Positions 6,151-6,647 of a DNA stretch of 6,647 nt are shown piece after piece. Made by a program: the position numbers and the translations under genes. The DNA is from JAABYT01 sp041581935. GTDB taxonomy: Bacteria > Pseudomonadota > Gammaproteobacteria > HK1. Location of the stretch: assembly GCA_041581935.1 (NCBI GenBank), contig JBFICP010000182.1, positions 1-6,647 of the forward strand. Reading direction: 5' to 3'. Each line of letters starts with the position of its first letter. The first letter of the stretch is position 1. The notes beneath the pieces are model-generated. The model worked only from the letters and a program-made list of their open reading frames with translations. It did no database searches and had not been told where the DNA came from.

Positions 6151-6647
6151 GTGAAGCCAATCCGCGATAGAGCTGTCGCGCAAAACACCGCCGCCGACGG
6201 GGGCGGACGGGGTGGATGCTTGACGGCGGTGCGCATGGGCATTGCAGCGACCGTCCTGCTCGCAGCGCTCCCCCCTGGTGTCGCGTCCGCTTCACAGGCC
6301 TGCGACAAACGACCGCCAACCTCCGAGACCGGCCCTGGACCCCACGACTTTTCAACCGCGCCGTCCGAGACCAATCTCTGGCGCGAAGGCGATGAGGGCG
6401 AACCGCTGCTTCTACGCGCCCGGGTGCTGGATACCTGCGGCAAGCCGGTCACCGGAGCGCGTATCCGGATCCTGCACGCCAACCAGGATGGCGACCACGA
6501 ACCGGACCGCTGGCGCACCCATCTGACGTCGGATGACAGTGGAGAGTTCGAACTGGTCACGGTCTACCCCGGATATGCCGGCTATATGCCACGGCATATT
6601 CATTTCATTATCAGCCACCCCGATCACCGACCGCTCGTCACGCGATT
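6151..6647 (+). CDS. Exported intradiol ring-cleavage dioxygenase-like protein, 3'-truncated by the window edge
   Basis: 165 residues are visible and the end is missing. The N-terminus carries a hydrophobic segment (GIAATVLLAALPPGVASA) with Arg before it and a probable signal peptidase cut after ASA near residue 48, so the protein is likely exported. The body follows the intradiol dioxygenase pattern: a DTCGKPVTGARIRIL strand pair (residues 94-108), TSDDSGEFELVTV (126-138), a PGYAGY turn (140-145) and RHIHF (148-152). H149 and H151 are the expected iron-binding His pair, and Y142 or Y145 could be the equatorial Tyr. At the place where the axial Tyr usually lies (A-x-x-x-G-x-Y) the sequence is ANQDGDH, so His or Asp replaces it. 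Canonical members cleave catechols between the hydroxyls with Fe(III). GTG 6151 is chosen for its ribosome site; TTG 6220, GTG 6229 or ATG 6235 would give shorter signal peptides. It probably forms an operon with the preceding monooxygenase. Confidence 0.8.
   Translation, partial: MKPIRDRAVAQNTAADGGGRGGCLTAVRMGIAATVLLAALPPGVASASQACDKRPPTSETGPGPHDFSTAPSETNLWREGDEGEPLLLRARVLDTCGKPVTGARIRILHANQDGDHEPDRWRTHLTSDDSGEFELVTVYPGYAGYMPRHIHFIISHPDHRPLVTR

Noticed and set aside
4544..6355. A 603-codon open frame on the minus strand opposite the monooxygenase
   Set aside because: It is antisense to a gene with intact FAD and NADPH motifs. The product is compositionally odd, and the length is explained by codon bias of the real gene.

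Overview
The window is GC-rich bacterial chromosomal DNA, with compact operon-like gene pairs, Shine-Dalgarno sites and a lipoprotein signal. This fits a proteobacterium with broad catabolic capacity, but nothing here fixes the genus. Five of the seven genes encode oxidative or one-carbon/thiol-transfer enzymes. I see no tRNA, rRNA, CRISPR array, insertion sequence or phage gene.

Layout. Positions 1-684 (+) hold the C-terminal part of a flavin-dependent monooxygenase cut by the left edge. Positions 685-1111 hold no supportable gene. On the minus strand, a short cobalamin-independent methionine-synthase-like (MetE/UROD fold) zinc enzyme (3160-1997) is followed 12 nt later by a TauD/TfdA-type Fe(II)/2-oxoglutarate dioxygenase (about 1984-1112). 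They look like a two-gene operon. The dioxygenase has no standard start codon where its conserved N-terminus begins; an ATC sits there with a well-placed GGAG. Upstream of the operon, 3161-3511 carries a perfect 9-bp inverted repeat and a strong minus-strand intrinsic terminator. The terminator ends a 60-residue helical protein gene (3694-3512, -). Diverging from that gene is a small outer-membrane lipoprotein (3790-4146, +) resembling the SmpA/OmlA (BamE) fold, whose frame stays open past its amber stop.

Positions 4346-6130 (+) encode a complete second flavin monooxygenase with an N-terminal NTF2/SnoaL-like domain. Its C-terminal third is clearly paralogous to the fragment at the left edge. 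Twenty nucleotides later, an exported intradiol ring-cleavage dioxygenase-like protein begins and runs off the right edge.

Together the two FMO-type oxygenases, the 2-oxoglutarate dioxygenase, the MetE-like transferase and the intradiol-type protein suggest an accessory catabolic locus for an aromatic, ether, alkylated or terpenoid-like substrate. The substrate cannot be read from the sequence, and the common-pathway idea is inference from gene neighbourhood only.
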